Shown here: positions 1 through 7,958 of the stretch, one piece after another
Numbering within the stretch: position 1 is the stretch's first letter
Layout: every line of letters starts with the position of its first letter
Assembly: GCA_963829355.1 (NCBI GenBank)
Contig: CAWHHZ010000021.1
Location: 248,001-312,000 of the forward strand
DNA: 64,000 nt
Direction of reading: 5' to 3'
From: CAWHHZ01 sp963829355
Lineage (GTDB): Bacteria > Acidobacteriota > Thermoanaerobaculia > Gp7-AA8 > JAHWKK01
Made by a program: the position numbers and the translations under genes
The notes under the pieces: generated by a model
What the model saw: only the letters and a program-made list of their open reading frames with translations
Database searches by the model: none
What the model was told of the DNA's origin: nothing

Positions 1-333
1 GTCCTGGCCGACTTCGAACCGCACGATTGCCATCGACAGACCGGGGGAGGACGTGGAGTAGATGTATTCGACTCCTGGAATCTCCCAGAGGAGCTTCTCC
101 ATCGGTCTCGTGACGCGTTCCTCGATCTCGGAAGGAGAAGCGCCCTGCATCTCGACGAAGACGTCGATCATCGGAACCACGATCTGCGGCTCCTCCTCGC
201 GAGGCAGGAGGGCGACGGCGCCGAGTCCGACCAGGATCGACGCGACGATCAGAAGGGGAGTGAGCTTCGAGTTGATGAACGCCGCGGCGAGTCTTCCTGC
301 CATCCCCTGATGGTGGTGATTCGACTCGCTCAT
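1..333 (-). CDS. RND efflux pump inner-membrane subunit (N-terminal 111 residues, partial)
   Basis: This is the start of a proton-driven RND transporter subunit; the rest lies beyond the left edge. The visible part opens with a short His-rich cytoplasmic leader, then a first membrane helix (about residues 25-42, around PLLIVASILVGLGAV). The beginning of the periplasmic porter domain follows, with the family-typical PREEEPQIVVPMIDV and a GASPSEIEERV stretch. The ATG overlaps the TGA of the adaptor gene (ATGA), so translation is coupled and the order is TolC, adaptor, pump. The substrate cannot be read from this fragment. Family assignment (AcrB/HAE-type or related) is firm; the subfamily is not. 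Confidence 0.9.
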   Translation of the reverse strand, partial: MSESNHHHQGMAGRLAAAFINSKLTPLLIVASILVGLGAVALLPREEEPQIVVPMIDVFVEMQGASPSEIEERVTRPMEKLLWEIPGVEYIYSTSSPGLSMAIVRFEVGQD

Positions 334-1526
334 GACTCTTTCCTCCCTCTGGTCTCGACCGAGGCAACGGGCTTGCGTTCGAGGTCGCGGGGCATCTCAC
401 CGGTGACGATCTCGTCGCCCGCGTTCAGGCCTGAGAGGACCTCGGTATTCTCGCCAGTCGCATTGCCGGTCCTGATGAGACGGAACTGCGCTTGTCCGGT
501 CTCACCGAGCACGTAAACGCCCTCGAGCTGACCGCGCTGACTGATCGCCGAGGTCGGGACCAGGAGCGCCTGGCGCTCGCCGGTGGAAAAGTAGGCGCGC
601 GCGAACATTCCGGACTGGATTCCCGAGGCTGGCGGAAGAGCAACCTTGACGAGGGCGCTGCGCGAAGCGGAACTGACCGCTGGTGCGACCGCTTCGACGG
701 TTCCCTTCGTCTGCAGCCCGGTGGAATCGACGACCACTCCCACCGGGTCGCCAACCTGGATGTGGGGGAGGCGTGACTCGTCGACCTGAACGTCGAGCCG
801 GTAGTCGGTGGGATCGTCGATGCGGAAGAGTGGCAGACCGGGACTCGCCTGATCGCCCACGTCGACGAGGCGAGCCGTGACGATGCCGTCGATAGGGGAG
901 GTGACGCGCGCCCAGCTGCCGTACGTCTGGGCAGTCGCCACGTCAGCAAGTGCCTGCTGTCTGCGCGCCTGAAGACCTTCGAGCTGGCGCGCACCGCGTT
1001 CCCGCTCGGCCCGTGCCGCCTTGTAGCGTGCCTCGACTTCCTCGAACTCCTGAGGGCTCACCGAACGCCGTTCCCGAAGCGATTCATAACGTCGGTAGGT
1101 GGCTGTCGCGAGATCGAGATTTGCGTCAGCGGCAGAGAGCGCCGCCTCGGCTCCCTGAATCGCCTGCTCGACTTCCGCCTGCCCGGCATGCGCTTTTCTA
1201 ACCTGAGCATCGACGTCGCGGGCGTCGATCTCGACAAGGAGCTGCCCTCGCCTGACGACGTCTCCCTCGTTTGCCGAGACGGATACGACGGTTCCCATGA
1301 GTCTCGACGCGACCGTACTGCGGGTGGTGGACCGGATGCTCCCGAGAGCCTCATACGTCTGGGGAATCGTCGCGAACTGCAGCTCGACGGTCTGAAGGTT
1401 CGACGGAGCGGTCGCCGTCTTCTCCTCGGGCTCGGTACCGCAGCTCGTGAGGAGCGCCGCAGCGAAGAGCATGATGGTCGTCGCGACCAGGACAGGGGTT
1501 CTGCTACTCGACGAAGGGTTCAACAT
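330..1526 (-). CDS. RND efflux periplasmic adaptor (membrane fusion protein)
   Basis: A 398-residue HlyD/AcrA-type adaptor that would bridge the inner-membrane pump and the TolC channel in the periplasm. The N-terminus has a hydrophobic signal ending in a lipobox (LLTSC, Cys about residue 29), so it is probably a lipoprotein. A biotinyl-lipoyl-like half motif (GTVVSVSANEGDVVRRGQLL) is followed by a helical hairpin with coiled-coil character (residues about 105-200), the second lipoyl half (ARVTSPIDGIVTAR), then beta-barrel and membrane-proximal domains. The start overlaps the end of the TolC gene by 23 bases and the stop overlaps the pump start. It is a normal length for the family. Confidence 0.95.
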   Translation of the reverse strand: MLNPSSSSRTPVLVATTIMLFAAALLTSCGTEPEEKTATAPSNLQTVELQFATIPQTYEALGSIRSTTRSTVASRLMGTVVSVSANEGDVVRRGQLLVEIDARDVDAQVRKAHAGQAEVEQAIQGAEAALSAADANLDLATATYRRYESLRERRSVSPQEFEEVEARYKAARAERERGARQLEGLQARRQQALADVATAQTYGSWARVTSPIDGIVTARLVDVGDQASPGLPLFRIDDPTDYRLDVQVDESRLPHIQVGDPVGVVVDSTGLQTKGTVEAVAPAVSSASRSALVKVALPPASGIQSGMFARAYFSTGERQALLVPTSAISQRGQLEGVYVLGETGQAQFRLIRTGNATGENTEVLSGLNAGDEIVTGEMPRDLERKPVASVETRGRKES

Positions 1527-2877
1527 CCTGAAGTCTCCCGGTGGCCCAAAGCAGTCGGGCGTATCCGATTGTGGTGTCGTGAATGGCGGCGAGGTGGTTG
1601 AGCTCGGCTCGAGTGACGGCCGTCTGCGCTCTGAGCTGCTCGGTGATCGTCACGAGGCCTTCTTCGTAGCGGTCACGGATGATCCTGACGGACTCTCTGG
1701 CCTGTGTGAGCGAGCGTTGCGACACGTCGAGACGCTGACGCGAGGCCTGGAGGGTTTCCCATGCCGAGACGATGTCGACCGCGACCTGATTCTCCAGAAA
1801 CTCCAGCTCGGCGTCGGCAGCTCTCTCCGCCGCTCGGGCCTCTCCCACTCTGCCCGCGCGCCCCGGTTCGAGAATGTTGAGCGAGAGCCGGAGTCCGTAG
1901 AGCTGGTCATCGCTCAGGTTCTCACCGAGCGAGTCGCCGTTGCGGGCATAGGTGGCGAATCCGTCGAGTCGGGGCAGATAGCGAGCCCGCGCTTTTCTGA
2001 CATCGAGTCCGGCTGCGCCAGTCTTATGTCTGGCCGCCTCGAGAGCGGGATGTTGCTCCATCCCGAAGGCAATCTGTGCGTCGAGACCCTCGACCGCAGC
2101 CGTCACCTCACGCAGCGGGGAGGTGAGCTCCAGAGACTGGCCGGGAGAGAGATTCAGGAGAGCCCGGAGTCCAGCGGTTGCGACCGCCACCTCACCTGCC
2201 GCCGTGATCTCCTGCTGACGGAACTCTGCAAGCTGAACTTCCGCCGACAGAAGATCCGATTCCACGAGGAGTCCCGTCTCGAAGCGGTCACGAATCGATT
2301 TGACGTCCGACTCGGCAGCCTTGACGGAGTCCTGAGCAACTTCCAGGGCTCGACGGGCTATCAGGACGCCGTAATAGGCGCGGAGAGTCTCGTAGCGCAG
2401 GCGCTGGTGAGCGGATTCGAGCTCGGCAGCAGAGCCCCGCACGCCGAGCCTCGCCTGTGAAATTGATGAGATTCTCTGGAGCTGGTCGAAGATCGGAAGC
2501 CGCAGGTCGACCGCCAGGCGGTAGTGATCGATCGATGGAGGATCATTGAGGAACGCCGGATCAAAGTTGGCTGCTCCAAACTGTCCCTGCTCGAGTAGAG
2601 AGCCGAAGACGAAAACGGGATGATCGCCGTGGCTCCATGTCTGTGAAGCCTCGATCAGAGGCAACCAGGTCGAACGGGCCTGCGTCAGCCGCGCCTCGGC
2701 GATCTCCCTGCCTGCCAGTGCCTGAACGGAGCGGGGATTCTCGGCGAGCGCCAGCTCGACTGCTCCCTCCAGAGAGAGAGCGACCGGTTCTCCGCTCACC
2801 GTCTGCGCAACGGCGGGAGGCGAACCGATGAGGATGGACAGGGTGGTTGCGATGATGGCGGAACCGGTACGGAGCAT
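1504..2877 (-). CDS. TolC-family outer-membrane efflux channel
   Basis: A 457-residue outer-membrane channel subunit. It has an N-terminal Sec signal peptide (ATTLSILIGSPPAVAQ) and two repeats of the OEP fold rich in long amphipathic helices (ALAENPRSVQALAGREIAEA near the N-terminus and a matching HPALEAARHKTGAAGLDVRK half). This duplicated helical pattern is diagnostic of TolC proteins. It is the second gene of the operon, 12 bases after the DUF2892 gene, and overlaps the adaptor downstream. Together the three downstream genes give a complete tripartite efflux system. Confidence 0.94.
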   Translation of the reverse strand: MLRTGSAIIATTLSILIGSPPAVAQTVSGEPVALSLEGAVELALAENPRSVQALAGREIAEARLTQARSTWLPLIEASQTWSHGDHPVFVFGSLLEQGQFGAANFDPAFLNDPPSIDHYRLAVDLRLPIFDQLQRISSISQARLGVRGSAAELESAHQRLRYETLRAYYGVLIARRALEVAQDSVKAAESDVKSIRDRFETGLLVESDLLSAEVQLAEFRQQEITAAGEVAVATAGLRALLNLSPGQSLELTSPLREVTAAVEGLDAQIAFGMEQHPALEAARHKTGAAGLDVRKARARYLPRLDGFATYARNGDSLGENLSDDQLYGLRLSLNILEPGRAGRVGEARAAERAADAELEFLENQVAVDIVSAWETLQASRQRLDVSQRSLTQARESVRIIRDRYEEGLVTITEQLRAQTAVTRAELNHLAAIHDTTIGYARLLWATGRLQDVEPFVE

Positions 2878-2889
2878 TCAGCGACCTCT

Positions 2890-3108
2890 TCAGACTCTCT
2901 GCGTTCCTCGCGGATCACTTGCGTCAGGAACCTTCAGGCTCCGTAGGATCGACATCATCGGGCACCAGTTCGTGAATGCGGACTGGATGAGGTTCAGTGC
3001 GACGAAGCCGGTGAAGAGAAACCAGGCGGGATGGTGGAAGTAGCCGAGCAACACGGAGGCGAGAATGAAGGTGCCGGCAATGAGTCTCAGGTAGCGATCA
3101 ACAGTCAT
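2890..3108 (-). CDS. DUF2892 (YgaP-type) small membrane protein
   Basis: A 72-residue inner-membrane protein with two hydrophobic helices (IAGTFILASVLLGYF and AWFLFTGFVALNLIQSAF) and a conserved NWCPMM segment after the second. This matches the DUF2892 domain, known as the membrane part of YgaP, where it follows a rhodanese. The start has a strong ribosome site, AAAGGAG eight bases before the ATG. It leads the efflux operon and lies back to back with an ArsR regulator. In E. coli the YgaP protein is controlled by the ArsR-type YgaV, so a thiol or sulfide response is a reasonable but unproven idea. Confidence 0.85.
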   Translation of the reverse strand: MTVDRYLRLIAGTFILASVLLGYFHHPAWFLFTGFVALNLIQSAFTNWCPMMSILRSLKVPDASDPRGTQRV

Positions 3109-3149
3109 GGTAGTTACTCCTTTCGCTTTCGAGGCGTTCTAATCGCCAA

Positions 3150-3178
3150 CTACTATACTATATTCCCATACAGTTATA
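3150..3178. promoter_or_regulatory. Candidate ArsR operator / efflux-operon promoter
   Basis: The divergent spacer has an AT-rich island in otherwise GC-rich DNA. It holds an imperfect dyad, ATACTATAT-TCCC-ATACAGTTAT. On the minus strand the same bases contain TATAGT, a plausible -10 box upstream of the DUF2892 gene. A repressor bound here would block the efflux operon. This is read by eye; no binding consensus was scored. Confidence 0.4.
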
Positions 3179-3332
3179 AAGCTCGGGGCGGATGATGAGC
3201 GGGCATCGGGAATCTCCCGTCTCCGGGATACAGACATAACGCTTTGATCCCGTGAGGGCCATGACCGGCATCACCGGGAGACGTGAACCAGGGCGGGGGG
3301 AGCGAATAAGATAACTACGCGTTCATGTTCGA

Positions 3333-3692
3333 ATGATCATGGCAGACAAGCACAGGCTCGATCCCGCCGTCGTGGAGCTGGTTGCAAATCGGTTCAGGAT
3401 TCTCGGAGAGCCACTCCGCCTCAGCATTCTGCAGGTTCTCGATCGTGAGACTGAGATGAACGTGACGCAACTCGCCGAGGAGATCGGTACGACGCAACCG
3501 AACGTCAGCAAGCACCTGAAGATCCTGCAGGAGGCCGGCCTCGTCGGCCGGCGCCAGGAAGGGAATACGGTCTACTGTTTCGTGGCCGACCCCTCCGTCT
3601 TCGAGCTCTGCGACGTCGTTTGCGGCAGTCTTTACGAGCGCTTCCGCGGCCAGTCCGAGATCGTCAAGGCGCTCGGCCGCACTCGGAAGTAG
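3333..3692 (+). CDS. ArsR/SmtB-family transcriptional regulator
   Basis: A 119-residue winged-helix repressor. The recognition helix region TQLAEEIGTTQPNVSKHLKIL is typical of ArsR proteins (residues about 48-68), followed by the wing (VGRRQEGNTVYCFVAD). Three cysteines sit in and after the wing (VYC, and ELCDVVC), which could bind metal or sense thiols; the usual ELCVCDL metal site of helix 3 is absent. It is divergent from the DUF2892-TolC-adaptor-RND operon, so it most likely controls that operon and itself. Two ATGs (3333, 3339) are possible starts and neither has a clear ribosome site. Confidence 0.9.
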   Translation: MIMADKHRLDPAVVELVANRFRILGEPLRLSILQVLDRETEMNVTQLAEEIGTTQPNVSKHLKILQEAGLVGRRQEGNTVYCFVADPSVFELCDVVCGSLYERFRGQSEIVKALGRTRK

Positions 3693-3699
3693 CGGATCG

Positions 3700-3758
3700 A
3701 AGGTTCAAGGGTTCAAGAGTTCAAAGGTCCAAAGGTTCAAGGGTTCAGAGGTTTGAGA
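3700..3758 (+). repeat. Tandem GTTCAAGG-type short repeats
   Basis: Directly after the arsR stop the sequence repeats variants of GGTTCAAGGGTTCAA about every 8-10 bases. No gene is visible here. Similar arrays occur in other intergenic gaps of this window. Confidence 0.8.
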
Positions 3759-3783
3759 GCTCGACGATCCGGCCGGCCGTGCG

Positions 3784-3922
3784 GTCATCCTGAGCCGCCG
3801 GATCCCGCGCAGCGGGAGGAGGACGGTCGAAGGATCTCGTGGAGTCCTACTCGCCCTCGGTTCTCTTTGCAATTCACTTTCAGTCAGGACGTACGCGATC
3901 CTTCGCTGCGCTCAGGATGACT
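3784..3922. repeat. Dispersed palindromic repeat, GTCATCCTGAG family (copy 1)
   Basis: The unit starts GTCATCCTGAGCCGCCGG, contains GGTCGAAGGATC, and ends with the inverted match GATCCTTCGCTGCGCTCAGG then ATGAC. The two ends can pair to form a long imperfect hairpin. The stretch between arsR and the next gene otherwise holds nothing recognisable. Confidence 0.85.
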
Positions 3923-4012
3923 GGGGCCATGGCTCCTCGTCTACCCGGGTTGGCCTCGGCCCCGAAGATGGGGGAGAATGGGTCACGACCAGAATCTTCG
4001 GGGAGGGTGGAC

Positions 4013-4747
4013 GTGAGGAAAATTTTCTTTGTTTTGGTTTCGATGCTGTTGTGCAGTCCGTTGGCGGGACAGGATTTCAATTTTGATCCTGACATTACCC
4101 AGGACGAGTTCGAGGAGTTTTCTCTGACACTCGGCCGCGCTATCTATGCGTCTCCAGTGGAACCGGCCCACGGAGGGAGTGTCTTCAGCTTCGACATCGG
4201 CGTCGCGGTCACCGCCGTCGAGGTGAACGAGGACGCCGCCTTCTGGATCAAGTCTGTCGACGACAATATCCTCCAGAACGGATACCTCCTCGCGCCCCGG
4301 ATCATCGCCTCGAAAGGTTTCGGCCGGATCAATATCTCCGGTTCGTACATGACGATCCCCGACACCGACGTCAAAGTGTGGGGCGCGGCTATCGACATCC
4401 CGATCCTCCGAGGCGGCCTGACCACTCCGACGATTGCAGCGAGAGGGACCTGGGCCGACGTGCGAGGGGTCGAAGAGCTCGATCTGCAGGTCATAGGGCT
4501 CGAAGGCTTCATCAGCAAGGGCTTCGGACCCATCACTCCTTACGCGGGTTTCGGCATCGCGCAGACCGAAGCGACGGGCGTCATCGAGCAGACAGAGCTC
4601 ACCCCGGAGATCCTCCTCAACAGCGATACGGAGGAGGAGCGGATCACCGTGGGTGTCAAGCTGTCGCTCCTGCTCTTCAAGGTCGTCGTCGAGGCCGTTC
4701 AGACGGACGAAACCGCATATGCGGCCAAGTTCAGCTTCAGCTTGTGA
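4013..4747 (+). CDS. Putative outer-membrane or periplasmic beta-barrel protein
   Basis: A protein of about 244 residues whose family I do not recognise. The reading frame is open further upstream, but the GTG at 4013 (or 4007) is the best start: GGGGAGGG lies just before it and it opens a clean signal peptide (RKIFFVLVSMLLCSPLAG). The rest alternates polar and hydrophobic residues in short beta-like strands with glycine turns (TPTIAARGTWADV, GPITPYAGFGIAQ), and it ends in FSFSL, as beta-barrels often do with an aromatic near the end. It is probably exported to the outer membrane. It is isolated between repeat blocks. Confidence 0.6.
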   Translation: MRKIFFVLVSMLLCSPLAGQDFNFDPDITQDEFEEFSLTLGRAIYASPVEPAHGGSVFSFDIGVAVTAVEVNEDAAFWIKSVDDNILQNGYLLAPRIIASKGFGRINISGSYMTIPDTDVKVWGAAIDIPILRGGLTTPTIAARGTWADVRGVEELDLQVIGLEGFISKGFGPITPYAGFGIAQTEATGVIEQTELTPEILLNSDTEEERITVGVKLSLLLFKVVVEAVQTDETAYAAKFSFSL

Positions 4748-4777
4748 TGCGGGACATCGATCGATGGCTCGTAGCCT

Positions 4778-4900
4778 GTCATCCTGAGCCGCCGGAGCGC
4801 AGCGGAGGACGGTCGAAGGATCGCGTACGGGCCGACTGTCAGGACGGAAAGAACGCGACAGTCAGGACGCTACCCGATCCTTCGCTGCGCTCAGGATGAC
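4778..4900. repeat. Dispersed palindromic repeat, GTCATCCTGAG family (copy 2)
   Basis: A 123-base unit beginning GTCATCCTGAGCCGCCGGAG and ending with the inverted GCGCTCAGGATGAC. Its middle carries a further inverted pair (CGACTGTCAGGACGG against ACGCGACAGTCAGGACG). It lies between two convergent genes and is nearly identical to the next copy. Confidence 0.9.
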
Positions 4901-4970
4901 AAGCTTTTCGTGGTCGGTGGTCCGGGGGCGAATTCCACCGGACAGGGTCTGCTCTGAAAATACCCCGCCT

Positions 4971-5093
4971 GTCATCCTGAGCCGCCGGAGCGCAGCGGAG
5001 GACGGTCGAAGGATCTCGTACGGGCCGACTGTCAGAACGGAAAGAACGCGACAGTCAGGACGCTACCCGATCCTTCGCTGCGCTCAGGATGAC
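4971..5093. repeat. Dispersed palindromic repeat, GTCATCCTGAG family (copy 3)
   Basis: A second 123-base unit differing from the one at 4778-4900 at only a few bases (for example GATCTCG instead of GATCGCG). The two copies sit in the same orientation about 70 bases apart, so this looks like a recent local duplication at a convergent gene junction. Confidence 0.9.
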
Positions 5094-5137
5094 AGCTCGT
5101 TTTTCTTCGCTCAGCGACGACGGCTCCGCATCACACG

Positions 5138-6190
5138 CTACTTCGTGAAGAGCTGGTCCAGATACGCCTCGAGTCCGCTCCCGTCCTGGCCGTAGAAGAG
5201 CGTTCGGCCATTGACGAGGATCGTGGGGGTGGCGAAGATGTTGTTCTCGAACGCCTTTCCGGTCTGCCGATTGAGCCTGCTCTGTTCGCTGGGAGATTCG
5301 TAGTAGCGAACGAAAGTCTGCCAGTCGAGACCGCTTCCTTCCACGAAGTCGCGAACCACGCCATCGATCGACTCCGCCGTGATGTTCGGCTGGTTCTCGA
5401 AGATGTAGTTGACGTATCCCCAGTAGTGTTCTGGCGAGATCTTCTGGAGGGCCCGTGCGCCGAGGGCCGCTTTCATCGACCAGTCGTGGTGGTCTGTGAT
5501 CGGCAGATCGAGGCGGAGATAGCGAATGCGGTCGCCGTACTGTTTGACATAGGGCTCGAGGATCTGGTGAGCACGGCGGCACGCCGGGCACTGGAAGTCG
5601 GACAGCTCGAGGATCTCCACCTGAGCATTTTTCGGCCCCCGCGAAGCAGCGCTCTCGACATCGAGCGAGTCGTATAAAGTTGTCGACGGATTCTCGGAGA
5701 GATTTCCCCGGCGCCCCAGGATGAAGAACTGCTCGGATGCGTCGAGGTACCCGTAGATAGTGACATCTCCGGTCGGGGAGCTCTTGCTGATCTTGACCTT
5801 CTTTACACCGTCGGGGAGTTTTTCCTCGAGCACTCGGGTCGTCGCGTCGAGCTGCATCCGCTTTTCCACCAGATCCTGAACTTTAGCGGCGGTCGGGCGT
5901 GCGGAAGCCTCCAGAGGAATGATTTGACCCGAGATGACCTGCCCACTCGCGGGAGAGTAGAGGGCGTAGGTTCTTTCGCGGCAGTTCTCGTCATCCGAGC
6001 TCATCGTGATGCGATAGGCATCGAAGTTTGCCGGGCCCCGGACGTCGACCGTCTCGAGAACTGATTGCGCCCCGGGACAGACGGTCAGATTCTTCTCCAG
6101 ATAGGAGTGGAGCTTCGGGTTGTTCGCGGGTCCGGCGAGAGCAGAGGCTGCCACGGCAACACCGATAGCCGCGAGTGCGAGGTTCTTCAT
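5138..6190 (-). CDS. Periplasmic DsbA/thioredoxin-fold disulfide protein with an extra N-terminal domain
   Basis: About 350 residues. The ATG at 6190 (AAAGGA upstream) gives a signal peptide (LALAAIGVAVAASALAGP); the open frame further upstream is probably not used. The C-terminal half is a thioredoxin_4/DsbA-type domain with active site FQCPACRRAH (about residue 205) and the cis-proline loop ATPTILVNG. The N-terminal 150 residues form a separate unassigned domain with two cysteines (TVCPG, ENCRER). It likely oxidises, reduces or isomerises disulfides in the periplasm. It is followed by a rhodanese-like lipoprotein gene on the same strand upstream. Confidence 0.85.
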   Translation of the reverse strand: MKNLALAAIGVAVAASALAGPANNPKLHSYLEKNLTVCPGAQSVLETVDVRGPANFDAYRITMSSDDENCRERTYALYSPASGQVISGQIIPLEASARPTAAKVQDLVEKRMQLDATTRVLEEKLPDGVKKVKISKSSPTGDVTIYGYLDASEQFFILGRRGNLSENPSTTLYDSLDVESAASRGPKNAQVEILELSDFQCPACRRAHQILEPYVKQYGDRIRYLRLDLPITDHHDWSMKAALGARALQKISPEHYWGYVNYIFENQPNITAESIDGVVRDFVEGSGLDWQTFVRYYESPSEQSRLNRQTGKAFENNIFATPTILVNGRTLFYGQDGSGLEAYLDQLFTK

Positions 6191-6239
6191 GCGTTTGAAA
6201 TCCTTTCGAAAGCTCCGGCAGACAAACGACTTCAGAGCG

Positions 6240-6665
6240 TCAACTACCCTTAACACTCTTGTAGCCGAGGTCAATCCATCGCCGGATTCCTCCGCGGATC
6301 AGGACGAGATTCCTGAAACCGGCCGCTCGCAGGGTGGCGAGCGCCTGCTGGATCTCCTCCTGAGCATCGCCGTAGACGAGCACGGTCTGGGAGCGGTACG
6401 GCATGATCTCGCCAATCCGCTCGTCGATCCTCTCGATCGGCACCGAGAGGGCACCGGCGACGTGGCCGAGCTCGCCGTAAAACTCGTCGAGCGGGCGGAT
6501 GTCGAGAACGACGATCTGCTTGTTGTCGAGAATCATCTCGTAGGCGATCGTCGGTTCGACCACGGCGTAGGGCTGCTCCTCGCGGCTCACCCCGACGGTG
6601 CTGCACGCCGTGCTCAGCAGGAGGATTGCGATGACGGCCCGGAGCCCACGGATCATGAGAGTCAT
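6240..6665 (-). CDS. Rhodanese-like domain lipoprotein lacking the catalytic cysteine
   Basis: A 141-residue protein with a lipobox signal (IAILLLSTAC) and one rhodanese fold (IVVLDIRPLDEFYGELGHVAGA, then a C-terminal AAGFRNLVLIRGGIRRWIDLGY). The position that holds the catalytic Cys loop in sulfurtransferases reads VLVYGDAQEE, with no Cys. It is therefore probably a non-catalytic binding version. It starts one base away from the end of the asparaginase gene and precedes the Dsb-like gene, so the three may be co-transcribed. Confidence 0.85.
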   Translation of the reverse strand: MTLMIRGLRAVIAILLLSTACSTVGVSREEQPYAVVEPTIAYEMILDNKQIVVLDIRPLDEFYGELGHVAGALSVPIERIDERIGEIMPYRSQTVLVYGDAQEEIQQALATLRAAGFRNLVLIRGGIRRWIDLGYKSVKGS

Positions 6666-6666
6666 G

Positions 6667-7719
6667 CTACAGGAAGGTCAGGTCGAATTCAGCCTTGACC
6701 TCTCCGACCACTTTCCCCTCGATATTCCTCACCGCCGGATCTACGAACTGATCGAGCTCCCCACTCGGCTCCGGCGGATAGCCGAGAAGCTCGAGCGTCC
6801 TGAGGACCACCGGGTTGCGCGAGCGCTCACTCGATCCGTCGGCGATCTTGATTGCGATCCCGAGAAACCGACCACAGCGGATGCCGTGCTGCTCCTTGAT
6901 CTGCGCTGTCGCCTCCTCGTCGAGCGCCATCGCGTAGAACCCCTCGGCACCCTCCTTTGCGAGCACGTGCCCGCCGAGCCCGCGCATCAGCGGTGTTGTC
7001 AGACTCCACCCGCCTGCCACGTACTCGGGAGCTCTCGTCATGGCTTCGAAGATCAGGCGGCACTCACGGTGGTACGGCGTCGCTTCGTCACGCGCTTCGC
7101 GAACGAGCCTTGCGTAAGCTGAGGCGGCTCTGGCGATCGGCATGCGGAAGGCAGGGATGCCGCACCCGTCGATCGCCCGGTCGATCTGACCGATCGGAAG
7201 TCCCGCGAATTCGGCGAGGGTCCGCAGCACCTTGAGCTGTACGGCCGCGTCCATCCCTGCGTACGACTCGGGAGGCTGGTCCATCAGTTGTGAGCAGAGG
7301 AGCAGTCCGGAGTGATTACCGGAGCAGTTGTTGTGCAGTGATGTCGGACTCTCGCCCGACTGGCGCAGCTCGGCGGCCGTCTTCTCGTCGTACGGTTCGT
7401 GCGGCGCGCAGACCAGATCACTTTCGTCGAAATCACCTTTGCGGAGTATCGCAGCAGCGGTCGACACGTGATGGTTCTCGCCCCCGTGCGATGCGCAGAT
7501 CAGCGCGATCTCGCTCGCAGTGAGGTCGTACTCCTCGGCGCCGCCCGCCTCGAGCATGGGGATCGCCTGCAGAGGCTTCGCCGCGGAGCGGATGAAGGTC
7601 CGAAAAGACGGATCCCCCGCCCAGGCAATCAACCGCTCCTCGTCATCGACGACCGCAATCGATCCCTCATGCACCGACTCGAGAAAGCCGCCTCGATACA
7701 CGTTGACCATCGGAATCAT
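6667..7719 (-). CDS. Asparaginase II family protein (L-asparaginase)
   Basis: A 350-residue member of the asparaginase II (thermolabile, Rhizobium-type AnsA) family, which hydrolyses L-asparagine to aspartate and ammonia. Recognisable blocks are the N-terminal VYRGGFLESVHEGSIAV, the FIRSAAKPLQAIPML segment with its Ser-Ala-Ala-Lys motif, CASHGGENHH, and HNNCSGNHSGLL. Length fits the family. There is no signal peptide, so it is cytosolic. It is unrelated to the amidohydrolase-type asparaginases of E. coli. Confidence 0.92.
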   Translation of the reverse strand: MIPMVNVYRGGFLESVHEGSIAVVDDEERLIAWAGDPSFRTFIRSAAKPLQAIPMLEAGGAEEYDLTASEIALICASHGGENHHVSTAAAILRKGDFDESDLVCAPHEPYDEKTAAELRQSGESPTSLHNNCSGNHSGLLLCSQLMDQPPESYAGMDAAVQLKVLRTLAEFAGLPIGQIDRAIDGCGIPAFRMPIARAASAYARLVREARDEATPYHRECRLIFEAMTRAPEYVAGGWSLTTPLMRGLGGHVLAKEGAEGFYAMALDEEATAQIKEQHGIRCGRFLGIAIKIADGSSERSRNPVVLRTLELLGYPPEPSGELDQFVDPAVRNIEGKVVGEVKAEFDLTFL

Positions 7720-7740
7720 GGGAGCATCATACCTTTGGGC

Positions 7741-7922
7741 GGGGTTTCAGGGTTTCAGGGGTTCAAGGGTTCAAGGGTTCAAGGGGGAGAGGGTGGAGCG
7801 GGGTTGAAGGTACCCGTACTGTCATTCCGAAGCGGAGCGAGGAATCTGGCCCGGGGAAGTGTGTGACTCCTTCCCCCGCCCGGATTCCTCAGCTGCGAAG
7901 AGGCCGCTCCTTCGGAATGACA
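7741..7922. repeat. GTTCAAGG array plus palindromic GTCATTCCGAAG repeat (copy 4)
   Basis: Bases 7741-7788 are a tandem array of GGTTTCAGG/GGTTCAAGG. Bases 7821-7922 are a hairpin-forming unit starting GTCATTCCGAAGCGGAGCGA and ending CCGCTCCTTCGGAATGAC. This is the ATTCC variant of the dispersed repeat family. Nothing coding is seen between 7720 and 7958. Confidence 0.85.
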
Positions 7923-7958
7923 GGCCCGGTTCGCTTTCTCTTCGGCCGAGTTGGCCGG

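Noticed and set aside
1447..2460. A 337-codon plus-strand frame across tolC
   Set aside because: It is antisense to a complete TolC-family protein and has no family features.
3700..3758. CRISPR or iteron origin in the GTTCAAGG arrays
   Set aside because: Repeat length is about 8-10 bases with irregular spacing, and the same arrays occur at several gene ends, unlike an origin or array.
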